Part shown: piece by piece, positions 27,365 to 35,655 of the stretch
Layout of the letters: each line of letters opens with the position of its first letter
Numbering within the stretch: position 1 is the stretch's first letter
Assembly: GCF_014844075.1 (NCBI RefSeq)
Contig: NZ_CP062165.1
Location: forward strand, 3,286,001 to 3,350,000
Length of the DNA stretch: 64,000 nucleotides
Direction: 5' to 3'
From: Paenibacillus sp. JNUCC-31
GTDB taxonomy: Bacteria; Bacillota; Bacilli; Paenibacillales; Paenibacillaceae
Position numbers and translations under genes: made by a program
Notes under the pieces: model-generated
Seen by the model: the letters and a program-made list of their open reading frames with translations, nothing else
Databases searched by the model: none
What the model was told of the DNA's origin: nothing

Positions 27365-28461
27365 TACAGCTGCTTCCTCCTTGCTGCAAATACCCATCTT
27401 CGCTGCAATTGAAAACTGAGCAGGAACAGCAAGGCATCACAGACGAATTTCGCTATTTTCTCGTCCACGAAGAAAATCGTATGGAACAAATATACACCGG
27501 TACTGGACAGCAGGATGATTAATCCGCACAACGACAAATAACGCCATAGACTGCCCTGACTATCCTCTTTGCGGAATACAAAGTGCCTGTTCAGTACATA
27601 GTTGACCACAATGGAAAGAATTCTCGCGATCACGGTTGCGAGCAGAATTCTTAGATAATCCTGCTGACCCAATATGGGCCGCAAAAAGTCGATTAAAAAC
27701 CATGCAATCCCCAAATCAACTACAGAACTCGCAACCGAAGAGGAAATAAATCGCAGGAAATTGGAAAACAGCACACCCATCACCCGAGCACTGTCCTGGA
27801 TCGCTTTAAAGTGTGTTCCTGCATTTCCATTCTCATAGATGACTTGAATCGGCATGGTATGAATCGGTATGCCGGACTGAATGCATGAGATGAGCATTTG
27901 CAGCTCGTATTCGAACCGGGTGCCGCGGACATCTTGCATGAATGCAAGCAAACCGGGGCCAAAAGCACGAAGCCCGGTCTGGGTATCTGACAGCTTTTTG
28001 CCGTAAAGCATAGCAAAAATAGAGGATGTCATCCGATTGCCCAGCAAGGACTTCGGCGGTATGCCTCCCTCGCTGAAGTCCCTTACCCCGAGAACCAACG
28101 CATCAGGATGACGCCTGGTTTCTTTGGCAAGTCGGTATACATCCTCTGGTGCATGCTGTCCGTCTGAATCTGCAGTGACGACAAAGGAAGACGCATCGAA
28201 CTGCTGCCCAATATACTGGAATCCGGTCTTGAGTGCAGCACCCTTCCCCAGATTTTCCGTATGCCGCAGCAGGACACACCCGTTCTCCCTAAGTTCCTCG
28301 AAAATCGGCTGGTACGCTTCACCAGACCCATCGTCCACAATCACAATATCGGTCAAGTCATATTCTCGCAATTGCCCTACATAGGCCAGAAGTCTCTCAT
28401 CTGGCTCAAGAGATGGAATAAGGATGATCGTTTTACCGTCTTCAATTTTATATGTAATCAT
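27364..28461 (-). CDS. GT2 glycosyltransferase fused to a GtrA-type membrane domain
   Basis: 365 aa. The first 215 residues form a DPM1/GtrB-like GT2 domain (VIVDDGSGE, TADSDGQH), predicted to load a sugar on polyprenyl phosphate. The last 120 form a four-helix GtrA domain (FLRFISSSVASSVVDLGIAW...NYVLNRHFVFR), a proposed lipid-linked-sugar flippase. The start is ATG 28461 behind GAGG; the TTG at 28476 overlaps that site. It is the first gene of the polysaccharide operon and is coupled to the synthase gene. Confidence 0.88.
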   Translation of the reverse strand: MITYKIEDGKTIILIPSLEPDERLLAYVGQLREYDLTDIVIVDDGSGEAYQPIFEELRENGCVLLRHTENLGKGAALKTGFQYIGQQFDASSFVVTADSDGQHAPEDVYRLAKETRRHPDALVLGVRDFSEGGIPPKSLLGNRMTSSIFAMLYGKKLSDTQTGLRAFGPGLLAFMQDVRGTRFEYELQMLISCIQSGIPIHTMPIQVIYENGNAGTHFKAIQDSARVMGVLFSNFLRFISSSVASSVVDLGIAWFLIDFLRPILGQQDYLRILLATVIARILSIVVNYVLNRHFVFRKEDSQGSLWRYLSLCGLIILLSSTGVYLFHTIFFVDEKIAKFVCDALLFLLSFQLQRRWVFAARRKQL

Positions 28462-28674
28462 CCTATTTAGCCTCAATTCGACATGTTTTCACAATTTCTT
28501 TTGGAATATTGTGAGTATAACATCGAAAGTAAGGGGCGTAAACGACAAACCAGTAGCTATTCATGTAAAATATAGAACTAACATATGAATACTTAAAAGC
28601 TATACATTTGGTAATGAATAGAGGGGTATTACGGGTAGCCTTTGAAGGCCGTCGATGTGTGTTTTACTGTTGGC

Positions 28675-29094
28675 TCATACCGCACTGTAAATTTTGATAT
28701 CTACTCCAGCCTCGGCTTGCAGCCCTTCCCCAACCAGTATGTCACTATTTAAAAAAGACAAGGCTTTGCTGTTTGTAATGATTCTGGGAGATGTACGGAA
28801 CAACACACCTTCCAGCTGTTCGTGGATCTCCCCATTATTCTCAATGTATAGTTCACAGTCCTGACCTGTATAATCCGTTCCCCGAAGCATGTACCTTGCT
28901 GACAAGCTGTGCTTGTCCCCATGTTGTCCAATGATTTGGGTATCCGTTGCTCCACCAAGTATGATTCCCTGAAAGTACCTCCCTGTCGCATGACCTGTAA
29001 AAGAAATCATGACGACCGAGTCACCGCTGTCGTTCTGCAAATTGACAGTTTCCCCTATCACCACATGCACCGTAAGAACTTCTCCCCACTTCAT
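28675..29094 (-). CDS. DUF3237-family protein
   Basis: 139 aa cytosolic beta-barrel-type protein. GRYFQGIILGGATDTQ, HSLSARYMLRGTDYTGQDC and YIENNG match the DUF3237 pattern. Biochemical function is not known for the family. GGGGAGG precedes the start. It is separated from the polysaccharide operon by about 210 bases. Confidence 0.8.
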   Translation of the reverse strand: MKWGEVLTVHVVIGETVNLQNDSGDSVVMISFTGHATGRYFQGIILGGATDTQIIGQHGDKHSLSARYMLRGTDYTGQDCELYIENNGEIHEQLEGVLFRTSPRIITNSKALSFLNSDILVGEGLQAEAGVDIKIYSAV

Positions 29095-29518
29095 GCTAAT
29101 CCTCCCCTTATGCGAAACAAAGTCTTAACAGGTAATCACAACTCCTCCAGCTATAGAGCATCAAACTCCACTCCGACTGCATGGAAGATGGCCCTATACT
29201 TAAATCGCTGTTGCAACTCAATCCCTCCCAGGAGAATGATCCTTATCATAAAGCTATCGTATACACACACTTATGACCGATGGTTGCAATAATTAATCCC
29301 AATATATCACACACTCTCTCGCCACTTCATTAGCTGCGTACGACTGGACAGAAGCTTTTTTACCTTCGGTATTGGCCGCTGGCAAGTGTTAAAGGCTCAT
29401 TCATCTCAATCATGAGAATGACCTCACTTGTCCCCTCCTCCAGCCCGTATTAACACCCCTTACAGAATCCTTAGAATTTCCCTTTAGACTGTGGAACTAG
29501 AAAGGATGATATAAAACT
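29095..29518. other. Non-coding gap upstream of the LanFEG operon
   Basis: 424 bases without a supported gene. TTACAG-N17-TTTAGA just upstream of 29519 could be the operon promoter. A loose Fur-box-like palindrome lies near 29232-29252. No peptide-precursor gene was found here. Confidence 0.4.
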
Positions 29519-30235
29519 ATGTCGGACATTATTTTAGAAACTCATGATCTATGCAAAAGCTTTAAGCGCCAACCAGCCGTTAACAACGTATCGTTGGAAG
29601 TACCTTATAACTCGATCTACGGGCTCTTGGGTCCAAATGGCGCAGGCAAATCGACTACGCTCAAAATGATCACAGGCATGCTACGCCCCGACTCCGGAAG
29701 CATTCGCATTCATGGCCATGAATGGACTCGTAAGGACTTGAACGGAATAGGCGCACTGATTGAGGCGCCGCCGCTGTACGAGAATCTGACAGCCAGAGAG
29801 AATCTCAAAGTGCGTACACTCATCCTCGGGCTGCCGCAGTCCCGGATCGAGGAGGTGCTCGCCATTGTGGATTTGGCTCATACCGGGAAGAAACGTGCCG
29901 GACAATTTTCCATGGGCATGAAGCAACGGTTGGGAATTGCAATTGCCCTCTTGAACCAGCCCAAGCTGCTGATTCTGGACGAACCGACGAACGGGCTGGA
30001 CCCGATTGGGATTCAGGAGCTGCGAGAGCTAATCCGTTCTTTTCCCAAGCAAGGGATCACCGTTATTTTATCGAGTCATATCCTCTCCGAAGTTGAATTG
30101 GTAGCGGATCAGATCGGCATTATTGCTGGCGGAGTTCTGGGCTATCAGGGAAGCGTCCCTCGTGGCCCAGAACTGGAGACCTTGTTCATGCAGGTGGCAG
30201 CAGCCAACCGGAAGGAAGGGGGTTCACATGCTTAG
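29519..30235 (+). CDS. Lantibiotic-immunity-type ABC transporter ATPase (LanF)
   Basis: 238 aa ATPase with Walker A GPNGAGKST (residues 39-47), a signature region FSMGMKQRLGIA and Walker B LLILDEPTNGLDP. The family exports or expels cationic peptides from the membrane. The order F-E-G followed by regulator and kinase matches NisFEG/SpaFEG and the C. difficile CprABC type. The next gene starts inside this one's end (8-base overlap). Confidence 0.9.
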   Translation: MSDIILETHDLCKSFKRQPAVNNVSLEVPYNSIYGLLGPNGAGKSTTLKMITGMLRPDSGSIRIHGHEWTRKDLNGIGALIEAPPLYENLTARENLKVRTLILGLPQSRIEEVLAIVDLAHTGKKRAGQFSMGMKQRLGIAIALLNQPKLLILDEPTNGLDPIGIQELRELIRSFPKQGITVILSSHILSEVELVADQIGIIAGGVLGYQGSVPRGPELETLFMQVAAANRKEGGSHA

Positions 30236-30956
30236 TCATATTAAAGCTGAACGTCTGAAATGGCGGCGCACCTTCATCCCCAAGCTTGTCTGGCTTGCCC
30301 CTGTATTCACTTTACTCCTTTGCGCTGTTCTAATGGGCGGACGTCTCTTCCAAACGGGCGCTTACAACTGGTGGTACACGATGCTTTTGCCTGGGTCACT
30401 TTCCCTTGCCTGTTCACTTGCTCTACAAAAGGATGCCAAGATGAAATACCGTGGACTGTTGGCTCTGCCCATTGACCCAAGGAAACTTTGGGCTGGGAAA
30501 ATCATCGCAATTATGCAGTGGCTCTTGGCGACACTTTTCCTGTTCCTGATCGGCATTACGTTAGGAGGAATGTTGTTTGGCCAAACCATACCCCTGCTGA
30601 ACAGCGCAGCGGGCAGCTTCCTGATCTTCCTTACTATACTGTGGCAGATTCCACTGTGTCTGTTCCTGGCTACGCGTCTGGGATTATTCGCCGCTGTTCT
30701 GCTTAATATGTGCGGCAATATCCTTGGTATCGTTGCATTCAATAGTGGAGGAATATGGGATTATGTTCCTTATTCGATTACTTTCAGGCTCATGTGCCCG
30801 GTTCTGTCCATCCTGCCGAATGGACTTCCTGTACCCGCGGACAGCCCGCTGAGAAGCACCAGCATGATGCTTCCAGATGTCCTGATCTCCGTGGCCTGGT
30901 TCATATTGCTCTCCCTCCTTACAGCACGATGGTTTCACAAACAGGAGGCGAAGTAG
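30228..30956 (+). CDS. Lantibiotic-immunity ABC transporter permease, MutE/EpiE-like
   Basis: 242 aa with six predicted membrane helices. The N-terminus LSHIKAERLKWRRTFIPKLVWLAP and the loop KDAMKYRGLLALPIDPRKLWAGK-type segment are typical of LanE. ATG 30228 lies behind GGAAGGGGG and overlaps the ATPase stop; the longer frame from 30123 is not supported. Forms the transporter with the genes on each side. Confidence 0.88.
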   Translation: MLSHIKAERLKWRRTFIPKLVWLAPVFTLLLCAVLMGGRLFQTGAYNWWYTMLLPGSLSLACSLALQKDAKMKYRGLLALPIDPRKLWAGKIIAIMQWLLATLFLFLIGITLGGMLFGQTIPLLNSAAGSFLIFLTILWQIPLCLFLATRLGLFAAVLLNMCGNILGIVAFNSGGIWDYVPYSITFRLMCPVLSILPNGLPVPADSPLRSTSMMLPDVLISVAWFILLSLLTARWFHKQEAK

Positions 30957-30957
30957 C

Positions 30958-31716
30958 ATGAATTTCATACCAGGATTGTTAAGAGCGGATCTCCTCAAAA
31001 GTCGGCACACACCGTTTCTCCTCATTCATCTACTTGCTCCGCTGGTCGGGGTTAGCGTATTCTTAGCTTATTATTCGTACTCCCCATGGAGTGTAAATGA
31101 TAAGGTGCTGGCGTTTATGCAGTCCCTGGGATGCGCATTTCCTATCCTAATCGGGCTGGTTTGTTCCATGGCGGTTGAACAGGAGGCTAATGCGGGACAT
31201 TTTCAAGGTATGCTGGCACTACCAGCGAGTAAGATTGCAGCCTTTACAAGCAAGCTGCTGCTCCTGTTGATGTTTGGGTTTGCGGCTGTCATGCTTGCCT
31301 ACAGTCTGTTTGGACTTGGATTTGGCCGGATTTTGCATCAGGACAGAATGGGAATGGCCTTTTACCTTGCCGGGGCAGTTATTCTGTTCGGTAGCAATAT
31401 ATTTCTCTATCTTCTTCACCTGGCGATCAGCCTGCGCTTTGGAAGAGGCGCCTCTATCGGGGTAGGAATAGCGGGGAGTCTGGTGGCAGCTTTAATGCTC
31501 ACCGGGCTGGGTGATGCCATCTGGCCCTACATTCCCTTCGCATGGGGCGTCCGCTTCATCTCGCTGTGGACAATCCATGCTTCAGATATCTCGTTATCCG
31601 ATGCTGTATCGGGACTGAATGCTGGAATCAGGGTGTGTATTCCGGGAACCATAATCCTTTTGTTCCTTTGCACTACTTGGTTCCAGCGCTGGGAAGGACG
31701 ATCAACCGATATTTAG
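30958..31716 (+). CDS. Lantibiotic-immunity ABC transporter permease, MutG-like
   Basis: 252 aa, six membrane helices, begins one base after the previous stop. ADLLKSRHTPFLLIHLLAPL and the QEANAGHFQGMLALPASK loop match LanG permeases. Together with LanF and LanE it should protect the envelope from lantibiotic-like peptides. Confidence 0.88.
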   Translation: MNFIPGLLRADLLKSRHTPFLLIHLLAPLVGVSVFLAYYSYSPWSVNDKVLAFMQSLGCAFPILIGLVCSMAVEQEANAGHFQGMLALPASKIAAFTSKLLLLLMFGFAAVMLAYSLFGLGFGRILHQDRMGMAFYLAGAVILFGSNIFLYLLHLAISLRFGRGASIGVGIAGSLVAALMLTGLGDAIWPYIPFAWGVRFISLWTIHASDISLSDAVSGLNAGIRVCIPGTIILLFLCTTWFQRWEGRSTDI

Positions 31717-31744
31717 ATACTACTTATAAATTGAGGGAACGAAT

Positions 31745-32407
31745 ATGGCAAAAATACTGGTGGTCGATGACGAACCCGCCATTCTGTCGTTGATCCGTAA
31801 CGCGCTTATTGCAGATCAGCATCTGGTAACATTAGTCTCCGATCCCAAACAGGTACGTCAGACTGACCTTGGGGTGTATGATCTTATTTTGCTGGATGTG
31901 ATGATGCCGGGGGTGGACGGCTTTACCCTTTGCCGGGAGATCCGTGCCGCTGTGGATTGTCCAATCCTTTTTTTAACGGCCAAAACGCAGGAAGCGGATC
32001 TGATGTACGGATTAGGGCTGGGAGCAGATGATTATATTATGAAACCCTTCGGGATAGGTGCGCTGAGAGCACGGATTAACGCACACCTTAGGCGGGAAAT
32101 CAGGGAGCGGCGGAATGTTCTGTACCTGGACAATGTACGCTTCAACCTCTCCGGTAAAGAGCTGTTTGTCCTAGAAGACAAGGTACCTCTAACCAAAAGC
32201 GAATACGAAATTTGCGAGTTTCTGGCCCGTAGTCGCGGACAGGTATTCTCCAAAGAACATATTTATGAAGGAGTCTTTGGATATGATGGAGCAAGCGACA
32301 GCAGTGCTATTACGGAACATGTCAAAAACATCCGTGCCAAGCTAAGCAAATGCGGAATCGACGCCATTGAGACCATCTGGGGGATCGGATATAAGTGGAA
32401 ACTGTAA
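31745..32407 (+). CDS. OmpR-type response regulator of the LanFEG system
   Basis: 220 aa: receiver domain with acidic pair D8/D9 and phosphoacceptor D51, K in FLTAKTQ, then an OmpR winged helix (KSEYEICEFLARSRGQVFSKEHIYE). It resembles SpaR/NisR regulators. It lies 28 bases after LanG and overlaps the kinase gene by 13 bases, so transporter and regulators are one unit. Confidence 0.92.
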   Translation: MAKILVVDDEPAILSLIRNALIADQHLVTLVSDPKQVRQTDLGVYDLILLDVMMPGVDGFTLCREIRAAVDCPILFLTAKTQEADLMYGLGLGADDYIMKPFGIGALRARINAHLRREIRERRNVLYLDNVRFNLSGKELFVLEDKVPLTKSEYEICEFLARSRGQVFSKEHIYEGVFGYDGASDSSAITEHVKNIRAKLSKCGIDAIETIWGIGYKWKL

Positions 32408-33801
32408 AACGAATCAAAACCGTGCGCCTTCGCACCTTTTTCCTGCAATATCTTCTGTTCCTAAGTTTGGGGACGATCCTGCTGCTGGGGGTATTGCTTG
32501 GGTTGTTTGCACTGTCCCTTGCTTCAAACGCCGTGCTGCCTGCCAATTATGTTGAGAAGGAAATTGCTGCGTTCACGGATCGTCTTCTCTCAAGCCCTGC
32601 TGTAACACCTGATATGGTTCCGGAATTGCTCGATTATGCAGTCTTCACCAGTAAAGGAGAGCTCCTCAACGGCAATATGAGTCATGACAAGGCATTACAT
32701 CTCTGGGAAATGACGCAGCAAAGCGATAATCAGGGTTATAATTTCTATAAAACGGCCCAACGTGGTCAAGAGGTCTGGATATTTCGTTATAGCCTAACGC
32801 CGCAATATGCATCATCCTTGCTGCGCAACTATCTGCCGAATCCTCAGCTATTGGGAGTCCTGTTCTTTATCTTCGGTATTCTGCTCCAGGCCGCATTACT
32901 CGCTGCCCTGTTCGGCAAAAGGCTCTCGCAGAAAATGGCTGGATTGGTAGAAGCGACAGAGAACATCCAACGAGAGAATCTTGAGTTCACAGTCAAGCCC
33001 AGTGGGATCACCGAAATCGACGATGTATTGGCCTCACTGGATCGGATGAAGAAAGCTCTGCATGCTTCGCTCAACCAACAGTGGGAGATGGAGCGTTCCC
33101 GCAGAGAACAAATTTCCGCTCTGGCCCATGATATCAAGACACCACTTACCGTTGTCCGCGGAAATGCCGAGCTCTTGCAGGAGACGGCTCAGAACGAGTT
33201 CCAGCGAGAGTACAACGGATATATCCTCCGCAGTGCCGAGGACATAGAGTCCTTCGTGCAGGAGGTCATTGATTTATCCAGCATGCAATCCAGATTATCT
33301 CGCCAGAAAGCACCTGTCCCTGTAGCAGCGATTATTGAAGAATTAGAGTTACAGTTAAAGGCTCTCTCCGCCAGCAAAAATCTGTATACGTCTGTCCAGA
33401 AGGAGAGTCTACCGCCATTCCTCTTCATAGATCAGGAGCTGCTTCAGCGGGGAATCATCAACATCATCGCGAATGCAGTCGAGTATACACCTCCACAAGG
33501 GAGTATTGCCTTGCTGGTTCGGGGCGACGACTCAGCCGTCCATTTTACAGTCACAGATACAGGAAATGGCTTCTCCCCAGCCGATCTGAAAGATGCAGCT
33601 AAACAGTTCTACAGAGGAGATCAGAGCCGAAAGTCCAGCAATCATCATCACGGGATGGGGCTGTATATTGCCCAATCCGCAGCCCAGGAGCATAAGGGAA
33701 GTTTAAGCCTAGACAATGTATCTCCCTCCGGCGGAGCGAAAGTGACGGTGAGTATCCCTGTTGTCGCTGCGGAAACGACGGAGAAGGTTGTCAGCAGGTA
33801 G
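32395..33801 (+). CDS. Sensor histidine kinase of the LanFEG system
   Basis: 468 aa, GTG start overlapping the regulator stop. Two membrane helices (about 13-47 and 150-175) enclose an outer sensor domain of about 100 residues, larger than in BceS kinases. A HAMP-like linker leads to the HisKA box LAHDIKTPLTVVRGN with H245, then the ATPase boxes NIIANAVEYTP, DTGNGFSP and HGMGLYIAQSAAQEH. It likely detects a peptide antibiotic, as NisK/SpaK/CprK do. Confidence 0.92.
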   Translation: METVKRIKTVRLRTFFLQYLLFLSLGTILLLGVLLGLFALSLASNAVLPANYVEKEIAAFTDRLLSSPAVTPDMVPELLDYAVFTSKGELLNGNMSHDKALHLWEMTQQSDNQGYNFYKTAQRGQEVWIFRYSLTPQYASSLLRNYLPNPQLLGVLFFIFGILLQAALLAALFGKRLSQKMAGLVEATENIQRENLEFTVKPSGITEIDDVLASLDRMKKALHASLNQQWEMERSRREQISALAHDIKTPLTVVRGNAELLQETAQNEFQREYNGYILRSAEDIESFVQEVIDLSSMQSRLSRQKAPVPVAAIIEELELQLKALSASKNLYTSVQKESLPPFLFIDQELLQRGIINIIANAVEYTPPQGSIALLVRGDDSAVHFTVTDTGNGFSPADLKDAAKQFYRGDQSRKSSNHHHGMGLYIAQSAAQEHKGSLSLDNVSPSGGAKVTVSIPVVAAETTEKVVSR

Positions 33802-33926
33802 TAGATGATAAGGATGTATGATGCAGCGGTGACGGTTACCATTGTTTAATTCTAGAAGCTCGCTGCTTTACTAGTGCTATTGGCCAATTCATCGCGAGTT
33901 ATGTAACGACAAAATTTTGAATAAAG

Positions 33927-33959
33927 CCCCCCCGCATAAGGGGTGGTCTTTAGGACCAC
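33927..33959 (-). terminator. Hairpins after the YceI gene
   Basis: GTGGTC-TTTAG-GACCAC (33943-33959) overlaps the YceI stop. A GC-rich CCCC/GGGG stem (about 33928-33944) follows, then CTTTATT on the minus strand. Confidence 0.5.
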
Positions 33960-34492
33960 TAAATTACTTTGATTGCTTCGATATAAAGCTCGATGCTCAC
34001 TTCATTTCCGACGACAATTCCACCCGTTTCCAAAGGTGAGTTGAAGGTCAAACCAAATTCATTGCGTTCAATACGGGCTGTTGAATGAAATCCTACACGT
34101 TCCCGGCCACGAGGGTCTTGATTAAACCCTTCAAAAACAGTATGAAAAGTAACAGGTTTTGTTACTCCATGGAGCGTCAGATTACCTGCAAGTTCATATT
34201 GCCGTTCGCCAGCAAGGACGCAGCTGGTGCTTTGAAACGTGATGACTGGATATTTGGCAGCATGAAAGAAGTCTTCACTTCTCAGGTGTTCATCTCGTTG
34301 CCGCTGGCGAGTTGTAATACTATTTGCTTCTATGGAAGCCTGGATGCCCATGGTTGTTACATCGTTGGGGTCAAAACTTAGGATCGCTTCGAAATGCTCG
34401 AATGCTCCTTTGATTTTATTGATCATTAAATGCGCCACTGAAAACTCAACAGAGCTGTGGTCCGGATCCACTTCCCATTTGATACTGCTCAT
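33959..34492 (-). CDS. YceI-family lipocalin-like protein
   Basis: 177 aa beta-barrel that binds polyisoprenoid-type lipids in characterised members. Motifs: WEVDPDHSSVEFSVAHLM at the start, RDEHLRSEDFFHAAKYPVITF, LTLHGVTKPVTF and FGLTFNSPLETGGIVVGNEVSI. No signal peptide, so cytosolic. ATG 34492 is 8 bases after AGGTGGG; TTG 34498 is less likely. Single-gene unit. Confidence 0.9.
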   Translation of the reverse strand: MSSIKWEVDPDHSSVEFSVAHLMINKIKGAFEHFEAILSFDPNDVTTMGIQASIEANSITTRQRQRDEHLRSEDFFHAAKYPVITFQSTSCVLAGERQYELAGNLTLHGVTKPVTFHTVFEGFNQDPRGRERVGFHSTARIERNEFGLTFNSPLETGGIVVGNEVSIELYIEAIKVI

Positions 34493-34578
34493 CACCAATT
34501 CCCACCTTCGATAATCATATTATGAGAAAGGTCACCCTATCTCCAAAACGCTGCGTTATTCGCATACCGTTAATATAT

Positions 34579-34616
34579 AAAAACGCTACTGACAACGTAA
34601 TGTCAGTAGCGTTTTT
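34579..34616. terminator. Strong bidirectional terminator
   Basis: AAAAACGCTACTGACA (34579-34594), loop ACGTAA, TGTCAGTAGCGTTTTT (34601-34616): a perfect 16-base stem with A and T runs. On the minus strand it follows the WYL fragment at 34637. Confidence 0.88.
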
Positions 34617-34636
34617 GCGTTCCAGCATTTTTTAGT

Positions 34637-34744
34637 TTATTCGTAAATCTGATGTCGGAATGACTCAGGCCCCTCTACCTTTACATTCCCTTCCCAGCCC
34701 AGTGTCCATTGCATCACATCGTCCAGCTGACGAACGCGTAAGAT
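34637..34744 (-). pseudogene. C-terminal fragment of a WYL-domain (YafY-like) regulator
   Basis: Reads RQLDDVMQWTLGWEGNVKVE then GPESFRHQIYE and stop, the usual end of YafY/DeoR-type WYL regulators. About 35 codons remain and the DNA-binding part is missing. Its old terminator follows intact. Confidence 0.65.
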
Positions 34745-34748
34745 CTCT

Positions 34749-34928
34749 TCAGATCGAGCTCGTCTCCTGCTGGATCCGAATACGCTGCCCTATTCCCAGC
34801 TGAAAAGACAATTTTCCATCTTCCATCCGGTATACCTTGTCGCAATATTCAAGCATACGTTCATCATGAGTAACCATAATCGCTGCTTTCTGACGTGAAT
34901 TCACCTCTTGGGCGATGCGTGAATCCAG
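34749..34928 (-). pseudogene. C-terminal fragment of an ABC transporter ATPase
   Basis: Reads IAQEVNSRQKAAIMVTHDER then MLEYCDKVYRMEDGKLS and ends at a TGA. The H-loop VTHDxR and the D-loop-distal RxEDGKL are typical of MacB/LolD-type ATPases. The Walker motifs are lost. It abuts the WYL fragment with only 4 bases between, an old deletion junction. Confidence 0.65.
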
Positions 34929-35055
34929 CTAATCCATTCTGATATGTAAATAACATGATTGGTGAGATCCATGGTACGAGTATTTGGGGTTCTAAGCCGA
35001 GAAAGTACATAGAGAAATGCCGTTTAGTATTGAACTTCTACCGAGATTTTTAATT

Positions 35056-35118
35056 TATGTTGACGGCAACATATTTAAGTGTTATCTTAAGTTCATGAAA
35101 TATGTTGACGACCACATA
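35056..35118 (+). promoter_or_regulatory. marR-type promoter with two operators
   Basis: TTGACG (35060-35065), 17 bases, TATCTT (35083-35088). The dyad TATGTTG-ACGG-CAACATA (35056-35073) overlaps the -35 box. A second copy, TATGTTG-ACGA-CCACATA (35101-35118), lies just past the expected transcription start. This suggests autorepression by the MarR protein. Confidence 0.78.
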
Positions 35119-35139
35119 AATAAAGATAGGATGATATCA

Positions 35140-35607
35140 TTGAAGAACAGTGACAACAACGAAGCCATTGAAAATGAGATCAGTGCGGTCAACCAGTTTC
35201 CCCTTAGCTTCTCGATCTTCAGTCTTGCCCGTTCTCATCATCGAATTGCGGGACAACTGCTTCGGGAAGCAGGCTTATACCCCGGGCAGGAACTCGTATT
35301 AATGCAGCTATGGCACCGGGACAGCCAATCTCAGAATAGTCTCTCAAAATCACTGCGCCTGGATCACTCGACCATAGCGAAATCCGTTCGTCGTTTGGAT
35401 GATGCGGGGCTTGTTACCTGCAGCCGCTCTGAGGAAGATAAACGAGTAACCCTCGTATCACTCACCCAAACAGGGCGTGAAATTGAATCCAGAGTCAATC
35501 AGGCCTGGAGCAAGCTGGAAGAGATTACAACGGAACATCTTAATGATGAAGAAAAAGTACAGTTTGTAGCTTTAGCCAAAAAAATAGCCGTTACACTAGA
35601 AAATTAA
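35140..35607 (+). CDS. MarR-family transcriptional regulator
   Basis: 155 aa: helical dimer region, then the winged helix SKSLRLDHSTIAKSVRRLDDAGLVTCSRSEEDKR (about 67-100) and the wing VTLVSLTQTGRE. The TTG at 35140 is 9 bases after AGG in a good AAAGATAGGATGAT ribosome site; the ATG at 35131 would overlap it. It is 48 bases before an oxidoreductase gene, and twin palindromes precede it. Confidence 0.87.
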   Translation: MKNSDNNEAIENEISAVNQFPLSFSIFSLARSHHRIAGQLLREAGLYPGQELVLMQLWHRDSQSQNSLSKSLRLDHSTIAKSVRRLDDAGLVTCSRSEEDKRVTLVSLTQTGREIESRVNQAWSKLEEITTEHLNDEEKVQFVALAKKIAVTLEN

Positions 35608-35655
35608 ATGGAAGTATACCGACAAACAATGAGTGATATTGGAGGAGAGATATGT

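Noticed and set aside
29232..29252. Fur-box-like palindrome GAGAATGATCCTTATCATAAA
   Set aside because: Several mismatches to the Fur consensus and no iron-related gene adjacent; it is 270 bases from the nearest start.
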